Assembly (NCBI GenBank): GCA_023460175.1 | Contig: JAEWRC010000051.1 | Span: 1-64,000, forward strand | Length of the DNA: 64,000 bases | From: Actinomycetes bacterium | GTDB lineage: Bacteria > Actinomycetota > Actinomycetes > Mycobacteriales > Mycobacteriaceae | Direction of reading: 5' to 3' | Shown: positions 1 through 8,677 of the stretch, piece by piece | Layout: each line of letters starts with the position of its first letter | Numbering within the stretch: the first letter of the stretch is position 1 | Made by a program: the position numbers and the translations under genes | The notes under the pieces: generated by a model | Told to the model about the DNA's origin: nothing | Seen by the model: only the letters and a program-made list of their open reading frames with translations | Databases searched by the model: none

Positions 1-128
1 ACGCCGCACTGCTACACCGCTACGGCACCCTCGACGAACAAGCCGCCGCCATCTGCTTCCTGGCCTCCGACGAAGCCTCCTACATCACCGGCACCGTCCT
101 CCCGGTCGCCGGTGGCGACCTCGGATAG
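1..128 (+). CDS. Short-chain dehydrogenase/reductase, C-terminal end only
   Basis: The first complete codon is at position 3 and the gene ends with TAG at 126-128, so only the last 41 residues are present. They end in the classic SDR tail: a helix followed by ICFLASDEASYITG and a VAGGDLG ending, the segment that closes the active site of classical NAD(P)H-dependent SDRs. Substrate cannot be judged from this fragment. The next gene may begin at a GTG overlapping this stop, so the two could be cotranscribed. Confidence 0.85.
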   Translation, partial: AALLHRYGTLDEQAAAICFLASDEASYITGTVLPVAGGDLG

Positions 129-825
129 GGACCGGATGGCCGGGTCCGCCGAGGTCACCGCGGGGCGGCCGCCGCACCTGAGTCACGCCCAGTTGCTGGT
201 CGCCCAGGAGGAGACGCTGGCGACCCCGCGGCGCCGCTACGGGGTGATGGCCCGAATCCTGTTCGCCACCTTCGACATTCTCTACGGCAAGTAGCGTTCG
301 TTCTCCAAGTTCAAGGTGCTCGAACTGGTGGCCAGGGTGCCGTATCAGGCGTGGGAGCAGGTGGCCTACATCGCGATCTCGCACATCCATCATCGCCTCG
401 AGTTGGCCAACCGGATCGCCGAACGCGTACGGGAATCCCGGGAACAACAGGACAACGAGCAGTGGCATCTGCTGATCCTGGAGGAACTCATCTCCCGCAG
501 CGGCAAGCGGGAGAACCGGCTGTACTACTTCTGGATCCCGCAGGCGATCGCGCTGGTCTACTACCAGATCAGCTGGCTGCTGTTCGTCGTCAAACCCAGT
601 TGGTCCTACCGGCTCAACGCCGACTTCGAGGACCACGCCGAGCACGAGTACATGCATTTCGTCGCCGAGCACCCGGACTGGGAGACCGTCGCGTACCAAT
701 CCGAACTCGCCGCCGAGTACGGTTCGTTCGCATCGTTGGCCGACGTCTTCCGACAGATCGGGCACGACGAGCGCGTGCACAAGATCGATTCACTCGAGCG
801 CATCCGCGACGCTCGCTTCCGTTGA
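112..825 (+). pseudogene. Alternative-oxidase-like di-iron protein, interrupted by an in-frame TAG
   Basis: One frame runs from a GTG at 112 (or ATG at 136) to TGA at 823-825, with a single in-frame TAG at 292-294. Similarity to the alternative oxidase (AOX) family continues on both sides of the stop: ATFDILYGK before it, FSKFKVLELVARVPYQAWEQ after it. Di-iron motifs lie downstream: DNEQWHLLILEEL, an EDHAEHEYMHF segment and GHDERVHK near the end. AOX is a membrane-associated quinol oxidase. The stop separates about 60 N-terminal residues from a 169-codon remainder that could restart at GTG 316 and keeps the metal ligands. This may be a true pseudogene, a restarted shorter protein or a base-call error. 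Confidence 0.65.
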
Positions 826-838
826 CCGGAAGCACCTT

Positions 839-2044
839 TCAGTCGAGATCGGCCTGCCACAGGTCCGGGCCGAAGACCTCGTACTGGATGTCGGTGGCCG
901 GGACGCCCCGGGCGATCAGGGCGCCGCGCACCGCCTGCATGAACGGGATCGGCCCGCACAGGTAGTACCAGGCGTTGTCCGGCAGCGTGACGTCATCGAG
1001 GTTCATCATGCCGGAGTGCACGCCGTCGACCGGTTCGTGACTGCCGGAGCCGTCGAGGTACCACACGTGCATGGCGGCGTTGGGCAACGCGAGGACGTCG
1101 CTGACCACTTGCCGGCGCAGCGCGACGGTGCCCTCGTGCTCGTCGGCGTGCAGCACCATGATCTGCAGCCCGGATCCGGCGGCGGCCAGATGCGAGAGCA
1201 TCCCGGCCATCGGGGTGATGCCCACCCCGGCGCTGGCGAACACGACGGGCCGACCCGAATCATCAAGCACCACATCGCCGTACGGCAACGACATGGTGAC
1301 GACGTCGCCGACCTGCAGGGTGTCGCACATCAGGTTCGAGACCTCGCCGTCGGGTTTGTCCCCGCCGCGCACGCGCTTGATGGAGATCTGCCGGTGCTGG
1401 CCGTCGTCGGCGCGGGTGAGGCTGTACTGCCGGGGCTGGCGCACGCCGTCGGACATCGGCATCTGCACTGTGACGTACTGGCCGGGCAACGAGGTCTTGA
1501 CCAGCCGGTCGTCGATCCGCTTGAACACCAGGGTCACCACGTCCGGTGATTCGGCGATCTTGCGCTCCAGTTCCCACTCGCGCCACACGGTCTGGGGTTT
1601 GACACCGCGGGCGCTGTAGAGGCCGCGCTCCTGGTTGATCAGCGCGTTGGCCATCAGCCAGTACACCTCGTCCCAGGCGGCGGCGACCTCCGGGGTGATC
1701 GCCTCGCCGAGGACGTCGACGATGGCGCCGAACAACTCGTCGTGCACCACCTGGTACTGGTCGGGCTTGATGCCCAGCGATGCGTGCTTGTGCGCGATGC
1801 GCGACATCAGCTTCTCCGGCGCCGAATTCGTGGTCAGCAGTCCGGTGGCGAACGCCGCGACGGATCCGGCCAGCGCCTGCTGTTGGGATCCGTCGTGCTG
1901 GTTGCCACGGTTGAAGGTGCCGTCGAGCAGGATCGGGTGCGCCGTGAAAAGCCGTTCGTAGAACCGTTTCGCGATGGTCTGGATGTTCTCACCAACCACC
2001 GGCAGGGTGGCCTCGATGACCGGACGGGACTGGGCTGACAACAT
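839..2044 (-). CDS. hmp: Flavohemoglobin (nitric oxide dioxygenase)
   Basis: A 401-residue cytosolic protein, the usual length for Hmp, which oxidises NO to nitrate with O2, NAD(P)H, FAD and heme. The N-terminal globin domain (about 1-140) starts MLSAQSRPVIEATLPVV and contains the proximal-His region IAHKHASLGI. The FAD domain shows RQYSLT and the NAD domain shows FASAGVGITPM, ending with EVFGPD. The ATG at 2044 was chosen because GAGGAGG lies just upstream; the open frame continues further but without family similarity. It is divergent from a hydrolase gene, with about 210 bp between for both promoters. Confidence 0.93.
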   Translation of the reverse strand: MLSAQSRPVIEATLPVVGENIQTIAKRFYERLFTAHPILLDGTFNRGNQHDGSQQQALAGSVAAFATGLLTTNSAPEKLMSRIAHKHASLGIKPDQYQVVHDELFGAIVDVLGEAITPEVAAAWDEVYWLMANALINQERGLYSARGVKPQTVWREWELERKIAESPDVVTLVFKRIDDRLVKTSLPGQYVTVQMPMSDGVRQPRQYSLTRADDGQHRQISIKRVRGGDKPDGEVSNLMCDTLQVGDVVTMSLPYGDVVLDDSGRPVVFASAGVGITPMAGMLSHLAAAGSGLQIMVLHADEHEGTVALRRQVVSDVLALPNAAMHVWYLDGSGSHEPVDGVHSGMMNLDDVTLPDNAWYYLCGPIPFMQAVRGALIARGVPATDIQYEVFGPDLWQADLD

Positions 2045-2257
2045 TGCGCCTCCTCGACGGCGAAGCCCGTTGCCGGGGGCTGAGGTTGGCGCCGGGCGAT
2101 ATGGACCAGCTTGGGCCGCCCGCCGGAGAAGCGACAGGACTTTCCGCCAGCCGGGACCGCATCGGCGGCCCGGCATAGTTTCGGTCTCGATCGGGCATAC
2201 GCCGCTGTGTCGGGCGTCCGGCCGGTGCGGCCCTGCACCTACCATTGCGCCGTGTCG

Positions 2258-3187
2258 ATGAATGGAGTCAACGTGGACTCAGCGCACACGCCGAACCGGC
2301 GACGTCCCCGTCGCGTTCCGCGCTCCCTGCGGGGCGACGGGCCCGACATCACCCCGGTCTCCGAACACCTCGTGAAGGTGGGGCGCCACCATATCCGCGT
2401 GCGCCGCAGCGGATCGGGGTCGCCGCTGCTGCTGCTCAACGGAATGGGCATGTCGACGGCGGCCTGGCAACCGTTGGAGCGCCACCTCAGCGGGTTCGAG
2501 CGGATCAAGGTCGGCCTGCCCGGGGCCGGGGGAGCGCTGGCCCGGCAACCGCTGCTGACCATGCGGCACTTCGCCGCGCTGGCCGCCGGGGTCATCGACG
2601 AGTTGGACCTCGAGGAAACCGACGTCCTGGGCCTGTCCTTCGGCGGCATGGTCGCCCAACAGCTGGCGCACGACCGGGGCACCCGCGTGCGCGGCCTGGT
2701 GCTGGTGTCGACGTCGTGCGGGCTGGGCGGGGAGCCCAGCACCCCCGCGAGCTGGTGGAACGCGCTGCTGACCGACACTGTGCCGTCGGGCTACCCGTGG
2801 AACCCCTACGAGTTCGCGCACCGGTGGTCGCAGGTGATGATGCGCGAGTTCGGCGCGGGGTGGGCCACGGGTCCGCGGTTGAAGGGCTTCGTCGAGCAGA
2901 CGGTGGCGGCGACACCGTGGAGCAGCCTGCCCTGGCTGCCCGACCTCACCCAGCAGACGTTGATCGTCGCCGGCACCGCGGACGCGTTGGTCCCGGTGAG
3001 CAACGCCGCCACGCTGGCCGCCCGGCTCCCGCACGCGCAGACCCACCTGGTCCCCGGCGGCGGGCACCTGTGCGCGCTGGACCGCGCCGCGGAGGTGGGG
3101 CCGGTGATCGCGAACTTCCTGCGCTCACTGCAGGCGAGGGGGTCCTCAGATGCGGCAGCGGTCAACGAGGTCGGCCAGCTCCGTTGA
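2258..3187 (+). CDS. Alpha/beta hydrolase, medium-chain PHA depolymerase-like
   Basis: About 309 residues with an alpha/beta hydrolase fold: oxyanion region LLLLNGMG, nucleophile elbow GLSFGGM, acid loop GTADALVP and catalytic His in PGGGHL. The order and the NG(M/I)G oxyanion sequence resemble intracellular medium-chain-length PHA depolymerases (PhaZ of pseudomonads), and PHA synthase genes lie 7-12 kb away. That assignment is inference; a general esterase is possible. Start chosen at ATG 2258, with an in-frame GTG at 2252; the basic, proline-rich first 35 residues are atypical. The 3' end overlaps the convergent hydrolase gene by about 40 bp. Confidence 0.75.
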   Translation: MNGVNVDSAHTPNRRRPRRVPRSLRGDGPDITPVSEHLVKVGRHHIRVRRSGSGSPLLLLNGMGMSTAAWQPLERHLSGFERIKVGLPGAGGALARQPLLTMRHFAALAAGVIDELDLEETDVLGLSFGGMVAQQLAHDRGTRVRGLVLVSTSCGLGGEPSTPASWWNALLTDTVPSGYPWNPYEFAHRWSQVMMREFGAGWATGPRLKGFVEQTVAATPWSSLPWLPDLTQQTLIVAGTADALVPVSNAATLAARLPHAQTHLVPGGGHLCALDRAAEVGPVIANFLRSLQARGSSDAAAVNEVGQLR

Positions 3188-4009
3188 CATCCGGCCCGGG
3201 AATTGCAGCGGTACGAAGTGGGTGGCCGCCAGTTCGACGTACCGGCTATGCGGGGTATGTCGGCTGGCCTCCCGCATCGACGTGGCCGACGTGACCGAAT
3301 CCCACCGCCCCGCCAGATAGGTGACCGGGATGTCGATGCGGGTGAGGTCCATCGGCGGATGATCGCCGACCGCGCGCACCAGCCGCGAATACCACGGCCA
3401 ATCGTGGTCGGCGAAGCGGCGCAGCACCGTGGCGAGCATCGTCGCGTGCGCCAGATCGAGCCCCAGCGTGCCGATTCCCTGTGGCGCGAAACCACTTTCG
3501 GGTGATCCGGGCATCGCGTCGCCCAGCCGGTTGAGGACCGGGCCGAGGTAGCGCATCAGGTGGGAACCGACCCGCCCGGCCGGCCGGCGCAGGACCGCGG
3601 GCAGCGGATGCAGCAGGGCCTCGAACGACCCGCCGGGGACGCCGGCCACGGCGAGGACACCGGTGATCCGGCCCGGCTCCCGCAGGGCCGCCTCGAACGC
3701 GATGTTGACCCCGGCGGACCAACCGATCACCACGGCGGAGTCCAGGCCGTAGGAATCCATCACCGCCAGCAGGTCATCGGTGTGATCGGCGATGGTGATC
3801 CGCGATTCGTCGGACGGTCGCCCCGACCCGCCGAGGCCGCGATGATCCCAGGTCACCACCCGGTACAGGTCGGGCTTGCCGTTGATCGACGGCCACGCGT
3901 CGTGCGGGGTGCCCAGACCGTTGGAGATCACCACGGCCGTGCCGTGCCCCCCGTTGTCCCACGCGCGCAAGTGCGTTCCGTCCGCGGACGCGACTGATCG
4001 ATACCCCAC
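3146..4009 (-). CDS. Alpha/beta hydrolase
   Basis: A 287-residue cytosolic alpha/beta hydrolase starting at GTG 4009. It shows the oxyanion segment VISNGLG, the DHRGLGGSG strand-4 signature, nucleophile elbow GWSAGVN, an acid in AGRWDSVT and the final His in ATHFVPLQFP. It groups with small-molecule esterase/haloperoxidase-like hydrolases; substrate is unknown. It overlaps the 3' end of the convergent hydrolase gene and lies divergent from a third hydrolase gene at 4131, giving three alpha/beta hydrolases in 3 kb. Confidence 0.8.
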   Translation of the reverse strand: MGYRSVASADGTHLRAWDNGGHGTAVVISNGLGTPHDAWPSINGKPDLYRVVTWDHRGLGGSGRPSDESRITIADHTDDLLAVMDSYGLDSAVVIGWSAGVNIAFEAALREPGRITGVLAVAGVPGGSFEALLHPLPAVLRRPAGRVGSHLMRYLGPVLNRLGDAMPGSPESGFAPQGIGTLGLDLAHATMLATVLRRFADHDWPWYSRLVRAVGDHPPMDLTRIDIPVTYLAGRWDSVTSATSMREASRHTPHSRYVELAATHFVPLQFPGRMSTELADLVDRCRI

Positions 4010-4130
4010 CGGGAGCCATTATGCCCGCGGGACGCGGGCGCGGCGGCATCGAACGCCGGCGCTTCCATCGAGCGGGAAGGCGCTGCGCAATCTTGTCCCG
4101 TCCCGGGGGATGCGACAGGCTGGGCCGATA

Positions 4131-4994
4131 ATGGCTGCCGACAACCGAATTCCGCTGACCTCCGGTGTCCTCCATGTGGAGGCCACCGGCGACCCGCGCG
4201 GCCCGCTGGTGCTCTGTGTGCACGGGCTGTCCGCCAATTGCCGGTCCTTCGACAGGCTGGGACCGGCGCTGGCCGACGCCGGTAATCGCGTGGTGGCCAT
4301 GGATCTTCGCGGCCGCGGCCGCAGCGACATCACCGGACCCGGATCCTACGGCTGGGACAGCCATGTGGCCGACCTGCTGGAGATCGCCGACCATTTCGGC
4401 GCCGACTCCTTCGATCTCGTCGGCCATTCGATGGGTGGATTCATCGGGATGGCGCTGGCCGCCGAGCATCCGGGGCGTTGCCGTCGGTTGGTCCTGCTCG
4501 ACGCGATCGGCACTCCGGAGCCCGAGGCGCTGCAGTCCATCGCCAAGTCGGTCGGCCGGTTGGAGCGCACCTTCGCCTCGGAAGCCGAGACGCTGGACAC
4601 GATCCGGTCGGCCGGGACCATCGTTTCCTGGGATGCGTTCTGGGAGAACTATTTTTCCTGGGAGCTCGAACCCGCCGACGGCGGCGTCCGGGTCCGCACC
4701 GCCCTGGCGGCGGTGGGGGAGGACAGCATGTACGCGGCGACCCAGAACCTCTACGACCTGTGGCCGCGATTGCAGTGCCCGGTCCAGTTGGTGCGGGCCG
4801 GCACACCGATGGCGCCCGACGGCGGGTTCGTGGTGTCGGCCGCCGACGCCGAACGGTTCGCCGTCGCGGCCGAGAACGCCACCGTCACCGAGGTCGATGC
4901 CGACCATTACTCGATCCTGACCAGCCCCGCGGCGATCGGCGCCACCGAACGCTTCGTCGGGGCTGCCCCCGGCTCCCAGGAGGAGATGACATGA
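4131..4994 (+). CDS. Alpha/beta hydrolase cotranscribed with an MFS transporter
   Basis: A 287-residue alpha/beta hydrolase: HGLSANCRSFDRL oxyanion loop, DLRGRGRSD, nucleophile elbow GHSMGGF and His in DADHYSIL. An in-frame ATG at 4110 is less likely because its G-rich stretch is too close to serve as a ribosome site. The stop overlaps the ATG of the transporter in an ATGA, so the two are translationally coupled. A hydrolase coupled to an aromatic-acid-type transporter, next to a meta-cleavage gene set, suggests hydrolysis of an imported ester or a ring-fission product; this is inference. Confidence 0.8.
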   Translation: MAADNRIPLTSGVLHVEATGDPRGPLVLCVHGLSANCRSFDRLGPALADAGNRVVAMDLRGRGRSDITGPGSYGWDSHVADLLEIADHFGADSFDLVGHSMGGFIGMALAAEHPGRCRRLVLLDAIGTPEPEALQSIAKSVGRLERTFASEAETLDTIRSAGTIVSWDAFWENYFSWELEPADGGVRVRTALAAVGEDSMYAATQNLYDLWPRLQCPVQLVRAGTPMAPDGGFVVSAADAERFAVAAENATVTEVDADHYSILTSPAAIGATERFVGAAPGSQEEMT

Positions 4995-6904
4995 CCCAGG
5001 CTGCGCCCACCATCGACATGGACAGCCCCGAGATGACGAGGAAGCGACGCAGCACCGTCGTCTGGGTCGTTGCGCTGGCCAGCATCGGCCTGGTCTTCGA
5101 CGGCTACGACCTGGTGGTGTACGGCGCCGTGCTGCCCACCTTCATGCAGCCCAACGGCCTGGCCGAGGGTGTGCCCGCCATCGACAGCGCCACCGGCGGC
5201 CTGCTGGGGTCCTACGCATTGTTCGGCGTGCTGGTCGGCGCGCTGATCGCCGGCACCCTCGGCGACAAGCTGGGCCGCCGCAAGCTGATGCTGGCCTCCT
5301 ACGCGTGGTTCTCCGTCGGCATGCTGGTGACCGCCCTGATGACCACCGTGAACGGCTTCGGCCTGCTGCGCTTCATCACCGGCCTCGGCGTCGGCTCGCT
5401 GGTGGCCACCACCGGTGCGATGGTGGCCGAGATCGCCCCGGCCGGCAAGAAGAACCTCTGCAACGCCATCGTGTACGCCGGAGTTCCGTTGGGGTCCTTA
5501 CTTTCCGCGCTGCTGGCCATCCTGTTGCTGCCCCACATCGGCTGGACGGGCATGTTCATGATCGGCGCGCTGCCGCTGGTGACCCTGCTGCCGTTGGCGG
5601 TGTGGAAGATGCCGGAGTCGGTGGCGTGGCTGGCCGCGCGCGGCCGCATGGACGAGGCACGCCGGATGTCCGAGAAGACCGGTGTGCCCATACCCGAGCC
5701 CGTGGTGCCCACCGGCGCTTCGGCGGCCGCGCGCTCGCGTGACGAGCGGTCCGGCTGGGCGGGGCTGTTCACGGTGTACCTGGTGCCCACCATCATCCTG
5801 GGTCTGATCTCCGCCACCAGCCTGCTGCTGGTGTACGCGCTGAACACCTGGCTGCCCGCGTTGATGAAGCCCGTCATGGGCCAGAACTCGTCGCTGGCGT
5901 TGTTGTTGGTGCTCAACGGCGGCGCCATCCTCGGCGCGTTGTTCGGGTCCCGTTTCGCCGACAAGTTCGGACCGAAACGGGTCGTGGCGACCTGCTTCCT
6001 GATCGGCGCCGTGTCCATCGCCCTGGTCGGGGCCATCGCGGCGACCCTGCCCGACGAGCCCGGGCCGGGCGACGTCGCGGGGCTGATGCTGGCCCTGATG
6101 CTGGTGGTCATCGCGGTCGTCGGCCTGGGAACCTCCGGCACCCAGGTGTTGATCTATGGCCTGATCGCCAACTACTACCGCACCAACGTCCGCGGCGCCG
6201 GCGTCGCCTGGGGCGCGGGCTTCGGACGCCTCGGCGGTGTCGGCGGGCCCATCCTGGGCGGTGCGCTGGCGGCGGCCTTCGCCACCGATCTGCACCTGAT
6301 CTTCTATGTCCTGGCGGGCATTTCGGTGGTCGGGATGCTCCTGACAGTCATCACCCCGCCCGCCAAGCGCGAGGCGGTCGCCGAACAACTCGAGCCGACC
6401 ATCGCGCCGTCGGTGGCCGCCGCGACCGCGACGGTCGGTCAGCCCCGGCTCTACGACACGATCATGGTGGTCGTCGACGAGACCGGCAATCAGCTCACCC
6501 GGGACCGCGTCTCGGAGTTCGTCGCCCTGACCGGCAAGGCGGTCCACCTCGTGTATCTGGCCGCCGAGCGGGTGATCGGCGGCGAGGCCGCCAGCTGGGT
6601 CTTGGGCGGCAACAACGACGTCGACATCGATCCGCGCCACGTGGCCAACCTGCAGGACTATGTGAATCAGGTGTATCAGCGCGGCATCCCGGCCACCGGT
6701 CAGGTGCTGACCGCGACGCTGTTCGGCCGCGGGGACGCCGTGGTCGACTTGGCCCAGCAGCTCAACTCCGACCTGTTGATCCTCAACACCGAGGAGGGCG
6801 GCCAACGGGCCAAGGCCCAGCTGGCCGCCGAGGTGGCCAAGAGCAACCCGAAGATGGCGGTGCTGATCGCCCGGTCGACCCAGGACCTGCCGGTACCCGC
6901 ATAA
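4991..6904 (+). CDS. MFS aromatic-acid/H+ symporter fused to a C-terminal USP-like domain
   Basis: 637 residues. The first ~460 are a 12-helix major facilitator: a loop-2/3 motif GDKLGRRKLM, FDGYDLVVYG in helix 1 as in the AAHS (BenK/PcaK) aromatic acid:H+ symporters, and a second-half equivalent FADKFGPKR. After the last helix (ITPPAKREAV) comes a soluble ~170-residue region (IMVVVDETGNQLTR to MAVLIARSTQ) with the alternating strand/helix pattern of universal stress proteins. The start ATG overlaps the hydrolase stop. Likely imports an aromatic or organic acid for the adjacent pathway. The cytoplasmic USP-like tail is unusual for the family and may sense nucleotides or regulate uptake. Confidence 0.85.
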   Translation: MTQAAPTIDMDSPEMTRKRRSTVVWVVALASIGLVFDGYDLVVYGAVLPTFMQPNGLAEGVPAIDSATGGLLGSYALFGVLVGALIAGTLGDKLGRRKLMLASYAWFSVGMLVTALMTTVNGFGLLRFITGLGVGSLVATTGAMVAEIAPAGKKNLCNAIVYAGVPLGSLLSALLAILLLPHIGWTGMFMIGALPLVTLLPLAVWKMPESVAWLAARGRMDEARRMSEKTGVPIPEPVVPTGASAAARSRDERSGWAGLFTVYLVPTIILGLISATSLLLVYALNTWLPALMKPVMGQNSSLALLLVLNGGAILGALFGSRFADKFGPKRVVATCFLIGAVSIALVGAIAATLPDEPGPGDVAGLMLALMLVVIAVVGLGTSGTQVLIYGLIANYYRTNVRGAGVAWGAGFGRLGGVGGPILGGALAAAFATDLHLIFYVLAGISVVGMLLTVITPPAKREAVAEQLEPTIAPSVAAATATVGQPRLYDTIMVVVDETGNQLTRDRVSEFVALTGKAVHLVYLAAERVIGGEAASWVLGGNNDVDIDPRHVANLQDYVNQVYQRGIPATGQVLTATLFGRGDAVVDLAQQLNSDLLILNTEEGGQRAKAQLAAEVAKSNPKMAVLIARSTQDLPVPA

Positions 6905-6924
6905 CGGGGTACCCGCCATAACGC

Positions 6925-6962
6925 CGAAAGCCGTTGACCCCCTCGGGAGTCAACGGCTTTCG
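6925..6962. terminator. Bidirectional hairpin terminator between convergent genes
   Basis: A perfect 14-bp inverted repeat (6925-6938 and 6949-6962) with a 10-base loop lies between the convergent transporter and aldehyde dehydrogenase genes. It ends in GGTTGTTG on the plus strand, a weak T-tract typical of actinobacterial terminators. Confidence 0.75.
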
Positions 6963-6976
6963 GGTTGTTGAGCTAT

Positions 6977-8446
6977 CTAGATCTTCACGCAGACGTTGGA
7001 CATCTCGGTGTAGAACTCGAGACCGTGCACCCCGCCCTCGCGGCCGATGCCGGAGTGCTTCATCCCGCCGAAGGCGGTGCGCAGGTCACGCAGGAACCAG
7101 CTGTTGACCCACACGATGCCGGCCTCGAGCTGCGGGGCCACCCGATGCACCCGCGAGGAGTCGGAGGTGAAGAACGTCGCCGCCAGACCGTAATCGGTGT
7201 CGTTGGCGAGCTTGATCACCTCGTCCTCGTCGGTGAACGGGATCAGTGCGACCGCGGGGCCGAAGATCTCCTCGGAGGCCACCCGGCTGTTGTGGGCCAG
7301 GCCCTTCCAGATGGTCGGCTCGACCCAGGAGCCGCCGTCGCGCTCGTCGCCGAACACCGGCGCGCCACCGCCGTGGAGCACTTGGGCGCCCTCTTCCTCG
7401 GCGAGCTTGTAGTAGCTGAGCACCTTGTCGCGGTGCTCGTCGGAAACCACCGGGCCGAAGTTGGTCGACTCGTCGTCCGGATAGCCATACTTGAGCTGGT
7501 TCTTGGCGTAGTCCACCAGCCGCTCGGCGACCTCGTCGAAAATCGATTCGTGCACGTAGACGCGCTCGGTGCCCAGGCAGACCTGCCCGGTGTTGAGGAA
7601 GCAGGACCGGCCCAGTTCCTTGATCGCGAGGTCCAGATCCGCGTCCTCGAAGACGATTCCGGGGTTCTTGCCGCCCATCTCCATCGAGGAGGCCTTCAGC
7701 GTCGGCGCGACGGCCTTCAGGATGATCGACCCGGTGACGGTCTCGCCGGTGAAGGTGATGCCGTCGACGTCGGGATGCGAGGTGATCAGGGCACCGGTGT
7801 CGCCGTAGCCGTGGACCACGTTGTAGACGCCCTCGGGGACGCCGACCTCATTCATCACCTCACCGACCAGCGTGGCCGTCGACGGGGTGACCTCCGACGG
7901 TTTGACGACGACGGTGTTGCCGCACGCCAGCGCGGGCCCGGCCTTCCAGGTCATCAGCAGCAGCGGCAGGTTCCACGGGGAGATGATGCCGATGACGCCG
8001 CGGGGCCGACGCACGCCGTAGTTCAGCGCGCCGAGCCCGTCGGGGGTGTCCATCCGGAACGCCTCGGTGCCATGCTCGTGCAGGATGTCGGCGAAGGTCG
8101 CGAAATTGGCTCCGCCGCGGGGGATGTCGACGTGGCTGGCCACCGAGTAGGGCTTGCCGGTGTCGAGCACCTCGGCCTCGAGGAACTCGTCGAAGCGCTT
8201 GTTGATGCCGTCGGCGATGGCGCGCACCATCTTGGAGCGCTCGGCCTGCGGCATCTTGCCCCACGGTCCGTGCAGCGCGGCCTTGGCGGCGGCGACCGCG
8301 GCGTCCACTTCCGCCTTGCCGGCGGTGTGGGCCTGGGCGGTCACCTCACCGGTGATGGGGTAGAGGACGTCGAAGGTGTTGCCGGTCTCGACGTACTTGC
8401 CATTGATGAAGTTCGGTAGTTGCCGAACTGTGATTTGCTTGTGCAC
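6977..8446 (-). CDS. dmpC: 2-hydroxymuconic semialdehyde dehydrogenase-type aldehyde dehydrogenase
   Basis: A 489-residue NAD-dependent aldehyde dehydrogenase. Visible are the cofactor site ISPWNLPLLLMTWK, the catalytic Glu in EMGGKNPGIV, the catalytic Cys in NTGQVCLGTERV and the closing EEIFGPAVALIPF. LNTGQVCLGTERVYV matches the HMSD group (DmpC/XylG/AmnC), and the two genes upstream encode the next enzymes, 4-oxalocrotonate tautomerase and decarboxylase. It would oxidise 2-hydroxymuconate semialdehyde to 2-hydroxymuconate. Start is GTG at 8446, 24 bp after the tautomerase stop. Confidence 0.9.
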   Translation of the reverse strand: MHKQITVRQLPNFINGKYVETGNTFDVLYPITGEVTAQAHTAGKAEVDAAVAAAKAALHGPWGKMPQAERSKMVRAIADGINKRFDEFLEAEVLDTGKPYSVASHVDIPRGGANFATFADILHEHGTEAFRMDTPDGLGALNYGVRRPRGVIGIISPWNLPLLLMTWKAGPALACGNTVVVKPSEVTPSTATLVGEVMNEVGVPEGVYNVVHGYGDTGALITSHPDVDGITFTGETVTGSIILKAVAPTLKASSMEMGGKNPGIVFEDADLDLAIKELGRSCFLNTGQVCLGTERVYVHESIFDEVAERLVDYAKNQLKYGYPDDESTNFGPVVSDEHRDKVLSYYKLAEEEGAQVLHGGGAPVFGDERDGGSWVEPTIWKGLAHNSRVASEEIFGPAVALIPFTDEDEVIKLANDTDYGLAATFFTSDSSRVHRVAPQLEAGIVWVNSWFLRDLRTAFGGMKHSGIGREGGVHGLEFYTEMSNVCVKI

Positions 8447-8470
8447 TTGGGAACTCGCCTTCTTCGGTGC

Positions 8471-8677
8471 TTACTGGTTCTGTTGTTTTTCGGCCCGCTC
8501 GGCCAGCGTCTCGTCGCCCGCGGCCCAGTGGGTGGGCGGCACTTCACGGAGGATGACCCGGACGGCTTCCTTCTTCGCCACCTCGGTCTCGACGACCGCC
8601 TCGGTCAACTTGCTGATCAAGGCCCGCAGCTTCTCGGGGCTGCGGCCTTGGGACAGCGTGACTTCGATCAGCGGCAT
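8471..8677 (-). CDS. dmpI: 4-oxalocrotonate tautomerase
   Basis: A 68-residue member of the tautomerase superfamily beginning MPLIEVTLSQGR, with the catalytic N-terminal Pro exposed after Met removal. SPEKLRALISKLTEA follows, then a central KEAVRVILREVP containing the Arg expected in the active site. It interconverts 2-hydroxymuconate and 4-oxalocrotonate. The ATG abuts the decarboxylase stop codon with no gap, so the genes are tightly coupled. Confidence 0.92.
   Translation of the reverse strand: MPLIEVTLSQGRSPEKLRALISKLTEAVVETEVAKKEAVRVILREVPPTHWAAGDETLAERAEKQQNQ

Noticed and set aside
2045..2245. N-terminal extension of flavohemoglobin
   Set aside because: The globin domain begins at ATG 2044, which has a strong GAGGAGG; the upstream frame is Arg/Pro-rich noise.
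2111..2257. N-terminal extension of the PHA-depolymerase-like hydrolase
   Set aside because: The open frame continues upstream, but this part has no family similarity and lies in the divergent promoter region with hmp.
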